Position numbers and translations under genes: made by a program
Part shown: positions 1 through 10,200 of the stretch, piece after piece
Layout: each line of letters begins with the position of its first letter
Numbering within the stretch: position 1 is the stretch's first letter
NCBI GenBank assembly: GCA_963780795.1
Contig: CAWADH010000003.1
Span: forward strand, 124,001-188,000
DNA from: DATJGR01 sp963780795
GTDB taxonomy: Bacteria; Pseudomonadota; Gammaproteobacteria; Pseudomonadales; Azotimanducaceae
Direction of reading: 5' to 3'
Length of the DNA stretch: 64,000 nt
The notes under the pieces: generated by a model
What the model was told of the DNA's origin: nothing
Database searches by the model: none
The model's input: the letters and a program-made list of their open reading frames with translations, nothing else

Positions 1-774
1 GCCATCGGGCATGTGCGTGCGAAGCCGACCGATCCCCTCTCCATGACGCCCAATCCCTACCTGGCGCTGTCGAGCGCACCGGCGGGTTCGGTGGTGTATG
101 CGAGCGCTACCGATCTGATCCTGTTCGCGCGAACCTTGCTGGACAACGGTCTGTCGCCGACCGGCGAGCAGGTACTTTCGCGCGCCACCATCGAACAGAT
201 GCTGACGCCGCAGATGCGGTTGCCATCGGGCAGCCTGGCCGATGCGTTCGGTCTCGCCTTCATGCTGTTCGACTGGGACGGCGTACGCGTGGTCGGCCAC
301 GACGGCGCAACCACCGGCCAGAACGCATATCTGCGTCTGGTTCCCGGTAAAGGCACTGCGGTGGCGCTGCTCACCAACGGCGGTTTTCCGGCAGAGTTGT
401 TCCACGCGCTGTTCGGCGAGATCTTCGGCGAACTGCTGGGCATTCATCCAACGCCGCGCCTGAGCGGGTCGCTTCGGCCCGTTACGTCGCTCGATCGGTA
501 CTGCGGTGTGTTCGAAAAACTGTCTCAGCGCATCACGGTACGCGCCGACCGCGATCAGCTGTTCGCTACGATCGAAGGAAACCGCTATCCGGCGCCGCCG
601 CAAACGTATCGACTGCGGCCGGCAACGCAAGACACGTTCGTCGGAACGTTGTCGGGGTCACCGACACCCGCGATGTTTCACTACCTGACGACCGCCGCGG
701 GCGCGCAGTTGCTGATGACTGGCGGCCGCGTGCATCCGCGCCGCGCCGGAGCCGAATCGCCAACGACCCCGTAA
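1..774 (+). CDS. Serine hydrolase, class C beta-lactamase family (C-terminal part)
   Basis: The reading frame is open from the first base, so the gene starts upstream of the window; about 257 residues are visible. VGHDGATTG matches the HxG motif that forms the third active-site element of class C beta-lactamase/esterase/DD-peptidase-like hydrolases. The SxxK and YxN motifs must lie in the missing N-terminal half. A C-terminal tail of about 100 residues beyond the hydrolase fold resembles the beta-barrel extension of many 'serine hydrolase' family proteins. The substrate cannot be assigned. A GTG at position 13 is in frame but falls inside the fold and is not the true start. The gene converges on the GAPDH gene with only a few bases between the stops. 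Confidence 0.8.
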   Translation, partial: AIGHVRAKPTDPLSMTPNPYLALSSAPAGSVVYASATDLILFARTLLDNGLSPTGEQVLSRATIEQMLTPQMRLPSGSLADAFGLAFMLFDWDGVRVVGHDGATTGQNAYLRLVPGKGTAVALLTNGGFPAELFHALFGEIFGELLGIHPTPRLSGSLRPVTSLDRYCGVFEKLSQRITVRADRDQLFATIEGNRYPAPPQTYRLRPATQDTFVGTLSGSPTPAMFHYLTTAAGAQLLMTGGRVHPRRAGAESPTTP

Positions 775-778
775 AGGC

Positions 779-2251
779 TCAGCCGAAACCGATTTCGGTG
801 ACGTCGCTGGGAATCAGCGGATAGCGGATGCCGGCCCATTTCTGCACCACGCGCACCACCTGGCAAGAGTAGCCGTACTCGTTGTCGTACCACGCGTACA
901 CGACCATGCGGTTGTCTTTCACGATGGTCGCCAGTCCGTCGACGATGCAGGCGTGACGGTTACCGATGAAGTCGGACGATACGACTTCGGGCGAGTTGAT
1001 GAAGTCGATCTGCCGCTGCAGCGGCGAATAGAGCGATGCGTCGCGCAGATAGCCGTTCACTTCTTCCAGCGTGGTATTGCGCGAGACGGTCAGATTCAGA
1101 ATGGCCAGCGAAACGTCGGGCGTCGGCACGCGAATCGCGTTACCGGTGAGCTTTCCCTCCAGCGACGGCAGCAGGTCGGTGATCGCGGACGATGCGCCGG
1201 TTTCGGTGATCACGAGGTTCAACGCCGCGCTGCGACCGCGCCGGCTCTTCTCGTGGTAGTTGTCGGTGAGGTTCTGGTCCGGCGTGTAGGCGTGCACAGT
1301 TTCGATGTGCCCGCTCTGGATTTCGAACTCGTCGTCGATCGCTTTGAGAATCGGCACGATCGCGTTGGTGGTGCACGAAGCAGCCGCCAGAATCTTGTCG
1401 TCTTTCGACAGTCCGTTGGAATTGATTCCGGCAACGATGTTCTTGATGCCGCCCTTACCAGGCGCCGTAACCATCACGCGCGCCGCGCCCTTCGACTTCA
1501 GGTGCTCGCTGAGACCCTTCTCGTCGCGCCACGCGCCGGTGTTGTCGATGACGATCGCATCGCTTATGCCGTAGCTCTCGTAATCGACTTCCGCGGGACT
1601 GTTCGCATAGATCATGCGAATGACGTTGCCGTTCGCGATGATGCAGTTGTTGTCGTGGTCCACGCGGATGGTGCCTTTGAACGATCCGTGCACCGAATCG
1701 CGACGCAACAGGCTCGCCCGCTTCACCAGATCTTCCTTCGTCGCCTTGCGCACCACGATCGCGCGCAAGCGCAGTTGCTGGCCGCCGCCGGTTTTCTCGA
1801 TCAATAGACGCGCGAGCAAGCGGCCGATGCGGCCGAAGCCGTAGAGCACTACGTCCTGCGGTTTCGCGAGCGGCGGCACGTGCCGGCCGATCACTTCCGC
1901 GCACTGCTGTTTGACGAAGTCCATCGCCGTGGTGCCGTTGCCGGCGCTCTCCTCCATGTACTTCAGCGCCAGCTTGCCCACGTCGATGTGGCACGGTCCG
2001 AGGTCGAGCTCTCCCAGCGCCTTCATGATCGGATAGCTCTCGAACTCCGACAGCTCGTTGTTGGCGATCTGCCGAACATAGCGATGCGTCTTCATGATGT
2101 TGGTGACGCTTTCGCTGTACAACGCGCGCCCGAAGCAATACGTCACGACGTTCTTGCGATAGAGATTGCCGATGATCGGAACCATCTCTTCGGCGAGCGC
2201 TTCACGCTCTTTCCAGTCCGGGAAATAATCGTCAAGGCTAGGTAGTGCCAC
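779..2251 (-). CDS. gap: Glyceraldehyde-3-phosphate dehydrogenase, long N-terminally extended form
   Basis: NAD(P)-dependent oxidation of glyceraldehyde-3-phosphate to 1,3-bisphosphoglycerate in the cytoplasm. The protein has 490 residues, versus about 335 for classical GapA. The extra ~130 N-terminal residues precede the Rossmann motif GFGRIGR (138-144), and the catalytic motif ASCTTN places the active cysteine at residue 293. This long form is known from Pseudomonas (PA3001-type) and other gammaproteobacteria, where it is often the gluconeogenic paralogue. It starts at GTG, with GAGGA seven bases upstream. In Pseudomonas it sits beside mfd; here the kor operon lies between them. Family assignment is firm; glycolytic versus gluconeogenic role is inference. 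Confidence 0.93.
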   Translation of the reverse strand: MALPSLDDYFPDWKEREALAEEMVPIIGNLYRKNVVTYCFGRALYSESVTNIMKTHRYVRQIANNELSEFESYPIMKALGELDLGPCHIDVGKLALKYMEESAGNGTTAMDFVKQQCAEVIGRHVPPLAKPQDVVLYGFGRIGRLLARLLIEKTGGGQQLRLRAIVVRKATKEDLVKRASLLRRDSVHGSFKGTIRVDHDNNCIIANGNVIRMIYANSPAEVDYESYGISDAIVIDNTGAWRDEKGLSEHLKSKGAARVMVTAPGKGGIKNIVAGINSNGLSKDDKILAAASCTTNAIVPILKAIDDEFEIQSGHIETVHAYTPDQNLTDNYHEKSRRGRSAALNLVITETGASSAITDLLPSLEGKLTGNAIRVPTPDVSLAILNLTVSRNTTLEEVNGYLRDASLYSPLQRQIDFINSPEVVSSDFIGNRHACIVDGLATIVKDNRMVVYAWYDNEYGYSCQVVRVVQKWAGIRYPLIPSDVTEIGFG

Positions 2252-2289
2252 GTCCGATCCTCGTCGCGTTGGGCCTTAAGCGGGCGGGT

Positions 2290-2318
2290 ATTATCGAAAT
2301 TGAACCTGAGAGCTGCAA
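2290..2318 (-). promoter_or_regulatory. Possible sigma-70 promoter of gap
   Basis: On the minus strand a GATAAT -10 element (2290-2295) lies 17 bases from TTGCAG (2313-2318), about 40 bases upstream of the gap GTG. The -35 match is poor (first three bases only). Confidence 0.3.
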
Positions 2319-2348
2319 CAAAGGTACCGCACCGGCCGAGCCGGTGCG
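2318..2348 (-). terminator. Rho-independent terminator of the kor operon
   Basis: A perfect 9-bp stem with a CGA loop (CGCACCGGC/GCCGGTGCG, 2328-2348) is followed on the minus strand by CCTTTGTTG. It sits about 50 bases past the korB stop and before gap, a sensible place to end the kor transcript. The T tract is short and interrupted. Confidence 0.45.
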
Positions 2349-2400
2349 TGAAGAGTTGTAGTGCGTTGGTGACTCTGCGCCGAAGCGCCGCTGAAATTCG

Positions 2401-3456
2401 CTATCGGAAGCTCGCGTTGATCGGCTTCAGTGCCGCGTTGCCGGGGCACAGATCCGCCTCGCCCAACTCGTTCAGCGGCGTATCCACCGTTTCGAGAATG
2501 GCGTGGCAGTCCGATGCGTTCGCATCGAGGTACAACAAACCGGTAACGACTTCGCCTTCGTCCTGCTTGCGCTGCACGTAGGAGAGCGCCCCAACACGGT
2601 CGTGCGGGTCGTAGTCGTCCGCCAGTTTGCGCAGACGCAGGGTCGACCCATCTGGCATCGCGACGTCTTCGCGCGTGCCGGGTGCGTAATCGGCGACGAT
2701 CTCCTCGTGCGCCGGCACGAAATCGGCGGCAATCACGTCGCCGCGATGATCGCGCACGTAGTCGTAACTCTTGGTCGAGCCTTTGTGATTGTTGAACGCC
2801 ACGCACGGCGAGATCACGTCGATGAACGCGAACCCTTTGTGCAGCAGCGCCGCCTTGATCAGCGGCACCAGCTGACCTTTGTCGCCGGAGAAGCTGCGGC
2901 CGACGAACGTCGCGCCGAGCTGCAATGCGATGCTGACCAGATCGATCGGCTCGTAAAGATTCGGCGCGCCCTTCTTGCTGGTCGAGCCCTTGTCGTTCGT
3001 CGCCGAGAACTGCCCCTTCGTAAGGCCGTAGGTGCCATTGTTGTCGACGATGTAGCACATGTTGATGCGGCGGCGGACGATGTGCGCGAACTGACCCATC
3101 CCGATCGACGCGGTGTCGCCGTCGCCGGAGATGCCGATGCAATACAGATCTTTATTAGCCAGGTTGGCGCCGGTAGCAACGGACGGCATCCGGCCGTGCA
3201 CCGAGTTGAAGCCGTGCGACTTGCCGAGGAAATACGTCGGCGTTTTCGACGAGCAGCCGATACCGGAGATCTTCGTGAACCGATGCGGCGGAATCGACAG
3301 CTCCGCGCACGCCTGCACGATGGCGGCGCTGACGGAATCGTGGCCGCAGCCGGCACACAGCGTCGACACCGAGCCTTCGTAGTCGCGGCGCGTCAACCCG
3401 AGGTCGTTGACCTTCAGTTGCGGGTGATGGACGCGCGGCTTGGTGACGAATGTCAT
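2401..3456 (-). CDS. korB: 2-oxoglutarate:ferredoxin oxidoreductase, beta (TPP) subunit
   Basis: Thiamine-diphosphate subunit of a 2-oxoacid:ferredoxin oxidoreductase, oxidising a 2-oxoacid (probably 2-oxoglutarate) with CoA and passing electrons to ferredoxin. The 351-residue product has the CAGCGH motif at 34-39 and the TPP/Mg signature GDGDT (111-115) followed by the NNG turn near 139-141. The start is set by the ATGA overlap with the korA stop; the open frame extends further upstream, but only as an artefact inside korA. It is the third gene of a translationally coupled operon (FAD/FeS subunit, korA, korB). Substrate preference within the family (2-oxoglutarate versus pyruvate or others) rests on overall resemblance to KorAB, not on a diagnostic residue. 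Confidence 0.9.
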   Translation of the reverse strand: MTFVTKPRVHHPQLKVNDLGLTRRDYEGSVSTLCAGCGHDSVSAAIVQACAELSIPPHRFTKISGIGCSSKTPTYFLGKSHGFNSVHGRMPSVATGANLANKDLYCIGISGDGDTASIGMGQFAHIVRRRINMCYIVDNNGTYGLTKGQFSATNDKGSTSKKGAPNLYEPIDLVSIALQLGATFVGRSFSGDKGQLVPLIKAALLHKGFAFIDVISPCVAFNNHKGSTKSYDYVRDHRGDVIAADFVPAHEEIVADYAPGTREDVAMPDGSTLRLRKLADDYDPHDRVGALSYVQRKQDEGEVVTGLLYLDANASDCHAILETVDTPLNELGEADLCPGNAALKPINASFR

Positions 3457-5282
3457 CGCTTCACCTCTGAAATTCTGGCGAGCTTGTTGGTCGCGAAATA
3501 CCGGGCGATTTCGCCGCGAATGAACTCTGCGGCAATGGACAACCCGCCGTAGTAGCACACGGGCACCACCTTCGCCGGATCGATGCTGCCTTCGTTGACC
3601 AGGATCATGCGCATCTGCGCGTCGCGATTCTGTTCGACGATGAATACGAGCTCGTGGTTGTCGATGAACTCGAGCACCGAATCGGTGAACGGCACGGCGC
3701 GGATGCGCAGCGTGTCGAGGTGGATGCCGTCGGTCGCGAGCAGGTCAAGCGATTCCTGCATCGGCATCTGCGTCGTGCCGTAGTACAGCACGCCGTACGC
3801 GCGACGCGGCGAGCTCTCGTGAACGTCTGGTTTCGGCACCAGCGTCTTCGCGGTGTTCCACTTGAGCAGCAACCGATCCATGTTCTCGGTGTAGATGTCG
3901 GGATCTTCGGTATAGCGCGCGTACTCGTCGCGCGACGTTCCGCGCGTGAAGAAGCTTCCCTTCGACGGGTGCGCGCCGGGATAGGTGCGGTAGCCGATGC
4001 CGTCGCCATCCACGTCGACATACCGGCCGAATTTCTCGATGCGGTCGAGATCGTCGGCGTGGTAGACCTTGCCACGGTCGTACTTGCGCGCGTCGTCCCA
4101 CACCAGCGGATCGGACATCACCTCGTTCATGCCGAGTTCGAGGTCGGACATGATGATGACCGGCGTCTGCAACCGGTCGGCGATGTCGAGCGCGTCGGCG
4201 GAGAAATCGAAACACTCCTTCGGCGACGACGGAATCAGCACCACGTGTTTCGTGTCGCCGTGCGACGCATACACCGCCGACATCAGGTCGGCCTGTTGCG
4301 TACGCGTCGGCATGCCGGTCGACGGACCGGCGCGCTGCACGTCGATGAGCACGGCCGGAATTTCGGCGAAATACGCGAGACCGAGGAATTCGCCCATCAG
4401 CGAGAGGCCCGGACCGCTCGTGGCGGTGAACGCGCGCGCGCCGTTCCACGCTGCGCCGATCACCATACCGATGGCGGCGAGTTCGTCTTCCGCCTGCATG
4501 ATCGCGAACTTCTTCTTGCCGGTTTCCTTCTCGGTGCGGAAACGATTCGCATAACGTTCGAACGACTCCGCCACAGATGTGGACGGCGTGATCGGGTACC
4601 AGGCGCACACGGTCGCGCCGCCGTACACGGCACCCAACGCAGACGCAGTGTTGCCCTCGATCATGATCCGTTCGCCAACGGCGTTACTACGGCGCAACTG
4701 AACCGGCAGCGGATTGTCGAGGTATTCGAGCGCGTAATTGCGCCCGATCTCGAGCGCGTGCACGTTCGGTTTGATCAGCGCGTCTTTGCCCTTGTACTGC
4801 TCCGATACCATGCCGGTGAGAACGTCGAAGTCGATGTTGATCAGCGCCGACAGTGCACCGACGTAGACGATGTTCTTGAACAGCTGGCGCTGCTTGGGAT
4901 CCTGGAATTCGGACAGCAGCAGCGTCGAGATCGGCACACCGATGTCGACCACGTCGGCGCGCGCGAGTTCGCGCGGGCGCGGCCGAGAGCTGTCGTACAG
5001 GAGAAATCCTCCCGACACGAGACTGGCGACGTCTTCCGCGTACGTCTCGGCGTTCATCGCCACCATGATGTCTACGCCGTCGCGGCGGCCCAGATAGCCC
5101 GCTTCGCTGACGCGCACTTCGAACCACGTCGGCAGTCCCTGGATGTTCGATGGAAAAATGTTGCGCGTGCCAACGGGAACACCCATCCGGAACACCGCCT
5201 TCGCGAACATGCCGTTCGCGCTCGCGGAGCCCGAACCATTGACGTTCGCAAACTTGATGACGAAATCGTTGTAACGCGTCAT
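3453..5282 (-). CDS. korA: 2-oxoglutarate:ferredoxin oxidoreductase, alpha subunit (gamma-alpha fusion)
   Basis: 609 residues. The first ~180 residues form the gamma (CoA-linked) domain, and the rest is the pyrimidine-binding alpha domain, beginning around the MIEGNTASALGAVYGG segment. This fused architecture is typical of two-subunit KorAB enzymes. The alpha region carries the TSGPGLSLMGE loop common to the family. The ATG start overlaps the stop of the preceding FAD/FeS gene by four bases, and its own stop overlaps korB the same way. This coupling supports a stoichiometric complex. It works in the cytoplasm, in an oxidative or reductive TCA context. Confidence 0.9.
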   Translation of the reverse strand: MTRYNDFVIKFANVNGSGSASANGMFAKAVFRMGVPVGTRNIFPSNIQGLPTWFEVRVSEAGYLGRRDGVDIMVAMNAETYAEDVASLVSGGFLLYDSSRPRPRELARADVVDIGVPISTLLLSEFQDPKQRQLFKNIVYVGALSALINIDFDVLTGMVSEQYKGKDALIKPNVHALEIGRNYALEYLDNPLPVQLRRSNAVGERIMIEGNTASALGAVYGGATVCAWYPITPSTSVAESFERYANRFRTEKETGKKKFAIMQAEDELAAIGMVIGAAWNGARAFTATSGPGLSLMGEFLGLAYFAEIPAVLIDVQRAGPSTGMPTRTQQADLMSAVYASHGDTKHVVLIPSSPKECFDFSADALDIADRLQTPVIIMSDLELGMNEVMSDPLVWDDARKYDRGKVYHADDLDRIEKFGRYVDVDGDGIGYRTYPGAHPSKGSFFTRGTSRDEYARYTEDPDIYTENMDRLLLKWNTAKTLVPKPDVHESSPRRAYGVLYYGTTQMPMQESLDLLATDGIHLDTLRIRAVPFTDSVLEFIDNHELVFIVEQNRDAQMRMILVNEGSIDPAKVVPVCYYGGLSIAAEFIRGEIARYFATNKLARISEVKR

Positions 5283-7066
5283 GAGGCGTATGACCCCAGC
5301 TGCGGCAGGTGGAGAACGGACTTCTGCATGTCCCATGCATTCGTGGGGCAGCGCTCGGCGCACAAACCGCAGTGCAAGCAAAGATCTTCGTCCTTCACCA
5401 TCACGCGGCCGGTTCTGAGTTCGGCGGAAACGTATAGATCCTGCTCTTTGTTCAGCGCGGGTGCGGTGAGATTCAGACGCAGATCGGATTCGTCTTCGTT
5501 CGGTGTGAACGTGATGCAGTCCATCGGACAGATGTCGACGCACGCGTCGCACTCGATGCAGAGGTTGTCGGTGAACACCGTCTGCACGTCGCAGTTCAGG
5601 CAGCGTTGCGTTTCCTGCGCGGCGAGCTTGCGATCGAAGCCGAGTTCGACTTCCATCTTGATGTTCTTCAGCGATTTGCGCGGATCGACGTGCGGCACGA
5701 GGTGGCGCTTCGACGCGTCGTGCTCGCTGTCGTAGCTCCACTCGTGCATGCCCATCTTCTGGCTGACGAGGTTGACACCTTCCGGCGGACGATCTTTCTT
5801 CAGATCCAGCCCCTGACAGAACAGGTGAATCGATATCGCCGCTTTGTGCGCGTGTGCGGATGCCCAGATGATGTTCTCGGGGCCGAACGCCGCGTCGCCG
5901 CCAAAGAACACTTTCGGAAGCGTCGACTGCAGCGTATCGCGGTCGAGCACCGGACACTCCCAGCGATCGAACTCGATGCCGATGTCGCGCTCGATCCACG
6001 GACAGTGATTTTCCTGACCGATCGCCATCAACACGTGATCGGCTTCCATGAAGATGTCCGGCTCACCGGTGGGCACGGTTTTCTGTTTACCCGACTCGTC
6101 GGTGATCTGTTTGACGCGCTGGAAAATCACGCCTTTCAGCTTGCCGTTCTCGTGCACGAACTCGACCGGCGGGCGATTGTTGACGATCGGAATGCCTTCC
6201 GACATCGCGTCTTCCTTTTCCCACTCCGACGCCTTCATCACGTCAAAGCCGGAACGCACCACTACCGTCACCTGATCGGCCCCGAGCCGGCGCGCGGTGC
6301 GGCAACAGTCCATGGCGGTGTTGCCGCCGCCCATCACGATGACTTTGCCCTTGATCGACGTGGTGTGGCCGAACGCGACGCTGCCGAGCCACTCGATGCC
6401 GATCGATATGTGAGCGGCGCTTTCTTTGCGCCCTTTCAGATCCGGCAGATCGCGTCCGCGCGGCGCGCCGGTACCGACGAAGTACGCGTCGTAACCTTCG
6501 TCGAGAATCGCTTTCATGCTGCTGACGTCATAGCCGAAGTGGCACTCGACGCCCATGTTGAGAATCAGATCGACTTCTTCCTCGAGCACTTCCATCGGCA
6601 GACGGAACGCCGGGATCTGCGTGCGCATCATGCCGCCGCCGCCCGGATCCTTCTCGAACATGTGCACTTCGTAACCGAGCGGCAGCAGATCGCGCGCGAC
6701 GGCGAGCGAAGCGGGACCAGCGCCGAGCAACGCAATGCGCTTGCCGTTCTTCTTCTTCGGCACGCGCGGCATGTACGCCGTTATGTCACCTTTGTTGTCC
6801 GCGGCGACGCGCTTCAGTCGGCAGATCGCCACCGGCTTCTCTTCGGTGCGCACGCGTCGACAGGCAGGCTCGCACGGCCGGTCGCACGTGCGCCCGAGGA
6901 TTCCGGGGAACACGTTGGAATCCCAGTTGAGCATGTACGCTTCGGTGTACTTCTCCTGAGCAATCAGGCGGATGTACTCCGGCACCGGCGTGTGCGCCGG
7001 ACATGCCCATTGGCAATCGACCACTTTATGGAAGTAGGAGGGCTCGAAAATATTGGTGGGTTTCAT
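5279..7066 (-). CDS. GltD-like FAD/iron-sulfur NAD(P)H:ferredoxin oxidoreductase subunit (KorC-like)
   Basis: 595 residues. The N-terminal cysteine cluster (CDRPCEPACRR, from residue 61) and the dinucleotide site GAGPAS (115-120) are those of glutamate-synthase small-subunit-type oxidoreductases. A second NAD(P) motif, MGGGNTAMDC, follows. The C-terminus carries two [4Fe-4S] ferredoxin motifs starting at C503 (CIECDACVDIC) and C563 (CLHCGLCAERC). It is the first gene of an operon with korA and korB. In Thauera aromatica a comparable third subunit (KorC) links 2-oxoglutarate:ferredoxin oxidoreductase to NADP. By analogy this protein probably exchanges electrons between KorAB/ferredoxin and NAD(P)H. 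That role is inference; domain calls are direct. Confidence 0.82.
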   Translation of the reverse strand: MKPTNIFEPSYFHKVVDCQWACPAHTPVPEYIRLIAQEKYTEAYMLNWDSNVFPGILGRTCDRPCEPACRRVRTEEKPVAICRLKRVAADNKGDITAYMPRVPKKKNGKRIALLGAGPASLAVARDLLPLGYEVHMFEKDPGGGGMMRTQIPAFRLPMEVLEEEVDLILNMGVECHFGYDVSSMKAILDEGYDAYFVGTGAPRGRDLPDLKGRKESAAHISIGIEWLGSVAFGHTTSIKGKVIVMGGGNTAMDCCRTARRLGADQVTVVVRSGFDVMKASEWEKEDAMSEGIPIVNNRPPVEFVHENGKLKGVIFQRVKQITDESGKQKTVPTGEPDIFMEADHVLMAIGQENHCPWIERDIGIEFDRWECPVLDRDTLQSTLPKVFFGGDAAFGPENIIWASAHAHKAAISIHLFCQGLDLKKDRPPEGVNLVSQKMGMHEWSYDSEHDASKRHLVPHVDPRKSLKNIKMEVELGFDRKLAAQETQRCLNCDVQTVFTDNLCIECDACVDICPMDCITFTPNEDESDLRLNLTAPALNKEQDLYVSAELRTGRVMVKDEDLCLHCGLCAERCPTNAWDMQKSVLHLPQLGSYAS

Positions 7067-7223
7067 AACGCCCTATAAAGGATGCACTGCCTCGAATCGG
7101 GGCGACGCACTCTAACGCGTCTGAATTAATGGATCTACAGGCGACGCGACTCAAACCCTCAAAACGCCCGCGCGCAATGGGCCATGAAGTAGAATACCGC
7201 GCCCTTCAGAGCGCGAGCGCCGC

Positions 7224-10200
7224 ATGGCAAATCCCGAAGCACCTCCGTTGCCCGAGCGATCCGGCGATCGCATCGGTTGGAGCGGCCTGGTCGACGGGGC
7301 GGCCAGTCTCGCCATCGCGAGAGCGGCGCAGCATCACGACGGTCTCATGCTGGCCGTGGCAGCCAATCCGGCAGCGGCGTATCGGTTGTGTCGCGAGCTC
7401 GAGTTCTTCTCGAGCAGCACGCTCGACGTGGTCACGTTGCCCGACTGGGAGACGCTCGCCTACGACGCCTTCTCCCCGCACCAGGACATCGTGTCGGACC
7501 GGCTGCGCACGCTGCACCGGTTGCCGACGCTCCGCCGCGGCGTGCTGGTGGTGCCGATCCGCACGCTGCTGCAGCGGCTACCGCCGCCGTCGTTCCTCGC
7601 CGCGCACAGTCTGGTGCTGTCGGTCGGTGCCCGGTTCGACGCGCACGGCTATCGCCGTCACCTCGAACAGGCGGGCTATCGGTACGTAGAGACGGTGTCT
7701 GAACGCGGCGAATTCGCGGTACGCGGCTCGCTGGTGGATGTGTATCCGATGGGATCGCCCTGCCCCTACCGGATCGACCTGTTCGACGACGAGGTGGCGA
7801 GCCTGCGCACCTTCGACCCCGACAGCCAGCGCACCGTCGAGCAGATCGATTCGGTCGAGATTCTGCCGGCGAAGGAGTTTCCGCTGACGCCCGATGCGAT
7901 CGCGCGGTTCCGCAATCGCTGGCACGAACTGTTCGACGTGGACGTGCGTCGCTGTCCGATCTATCAGGACGTCAGTCAGGGTATGGCTCCATCCGGCATC
8001 GAGTACTACCTGCCGATGTTCCATGACTCACTTGCGACGGTGTTCGACTATCTGCCGGCGAATTGCGTAGCAGTCGTGCCGAACGCGCTCGATGGCGCGA
8101 TTACTTCGTTCCAGCTCGATCTGCGCACGCGCTACGAGAGCCTGCGCCACGACATCGAACGGCCGATTCTTCCGCCCGACGCGATCTATCTGCGCACCGA
8201 CGAACTGTTTCACTCGCTCGGCGCGCTGCGTCAGGTCGTGCTCGACGGGAAACACCACAGCGTCGAGTTCACCACGCGCGAATTGCCCGACGTGTCGGTC
8301 AATCATCGCGCGCATCACCCTGGCGACCGGCTCGCGGCATTCGTGAAAGCGTCGCCTGTGCCAGTGCTGTTCTGTGCCGAGTCGGCCGGTCGTCGCGAAG
8401 TGTTCGGAGAATTTCTCGGCCGCGCAGGCGTGCATCCCGCCGACGTGACCGACTTCGCGGCGTTCCGCGGCGGCCGCGTTCCGTTGGGGCTCGCGATTGC
8501 GCCAATCGAGTGCGCGGCATACACGGATGAATTCGCGCTCATCACCGAGACGCAGGTGTTCGGTGCGCGCGCCGACGTCGAAGTACGTCGCGACGCGCGT
8601 TCGGTGGATCCGGACCAGATCATCCGCAACCTCACCGAACTGCACATCGGCGCAGCGGTCGTGCATATCGAACATGGCGTGGGTCGCTATCTCGGCTTGC
8701 GCACGCTCGAGATCGACGGCGCGGTCTCCGAATTCCTCACGATCGAATACGCCGACGAAGCGAAACTCTACGTTCCGGTCACCGCGCTGCATCTGATCTC
8801 CCGTTACGGCGGTGCCGACGAGGCGCACGCGCCGCTGCACCGCCTCGGATCGGATCAATGGGACAAGGCCAAGCGACGCGCAGCCGAAAAGATCCACGAC
8901 GTGGCCGCGGAGTTGCTGAACATCTATGCGCACCGCGAGGCTCGAGTCGGCACCGCGCTCGCCAAGCCCGACGAGGAATATCAGCGTTTCGCCGACCAGT
9001 TTCCGTTCGACGTCACGTCAGACCAGCGTCGCGCCATCGAGGAAGTCATCTCCGATCTGACGAGTCCCAAGTCGATGGATCGACTGATCTGCGGCGATGT
9101 CGGATTCGGCAAGACAGAGGTGGCGATGCGCGCCGCGTTCATCGCCGTACATAACCGCAAGCAGGTGGCGATCCTGGTGCCGACCACGTTGCTCGCACAA
9201 CAGCATCACGAGAGTTTCAGAGACCGGTTCGCGGATTGGCCCGTGGCGATCGAAGCGGTTTCGCGGTTGCGTACCGAGAGCGAAGTCGAAGCAGTGCGCC
9301 AACGGCTACGCGCAGGCGCGATCGACATCGTCATCGGCACGCACAAACTGCTCAACACTGCCTTCTCGTTCAAAGAGCTCGGCCTCGTCATCATCGACGA
9401 AGAGCACCGCTTCGGCGTACGCCAGAAGGAACGGCTGCGCACATTGCGGGCCGAGGTCGACGTGCTCACGCTCACCGCTACGCCGATTCCGCGGACGCTG
9501 AATCTCGCGATGGGCGGAATCCGCGACCTGTCGATCATCGCGACGCCGCCGGCGCGACGTTTGTCTGTGAAAACCTTCGTCGTGCAGCGGCGCAAACACC
9601 TGATCCGGGAAGCGATCACGCGCGAACTTGCGCGCGGCGGCCAGGTTTTTTATCTGCACAACGAGGTTCGCACCATCGAGCAGACCGCTCTCGAGATCGG
9701 CGAACTGGTGCCGGAAGCGCGCATCGGGGTGGGCCACGGGCAGATGCCGAAGCGCCGGCTCGAAATGGTGATGGGCGACTTCTATCACCGACGCAGCAAC
9801 GTGCTGGTGTGCACCACCATCATCGAAACCGGCATCGACATTCCGAACGCCAACACCATGATCATGGAACGCGCCGACAAGTTCGGGCTGGCGCAGCTGC
9901 ATCAACTGCGCGGCCGCGTCGGCCGCTCACACCGTCAGGCGTATGCATACCTGCTGATTCCGCACCCCAAAGCGCTGACCGAAGACGCGCGCAAACGCCT
10001 CGAAGCGATCGAGGCGGCCGGCGAACTGGGCGTGGGTTTCACGCTCGCCACTCACGATCTGGAGATTCGCGGCGCAGGCGAACTGTTGGGCGAGGAGCAG
10101 TCGGGGCAGATCGAGTCGATCGGCTTCTCGCTATACATGGACATGCTCGACCGCGCCGTGCGCGCAATCCGCGCGGGCAAAACGCCGGACCTCGACGCCG

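Noticed and set aside
3654..5735. 693-codon open frame antisense to korA
   Set aside because: Composition typical of GC-rich antisense frames; the opposite strand holds intact KorA.
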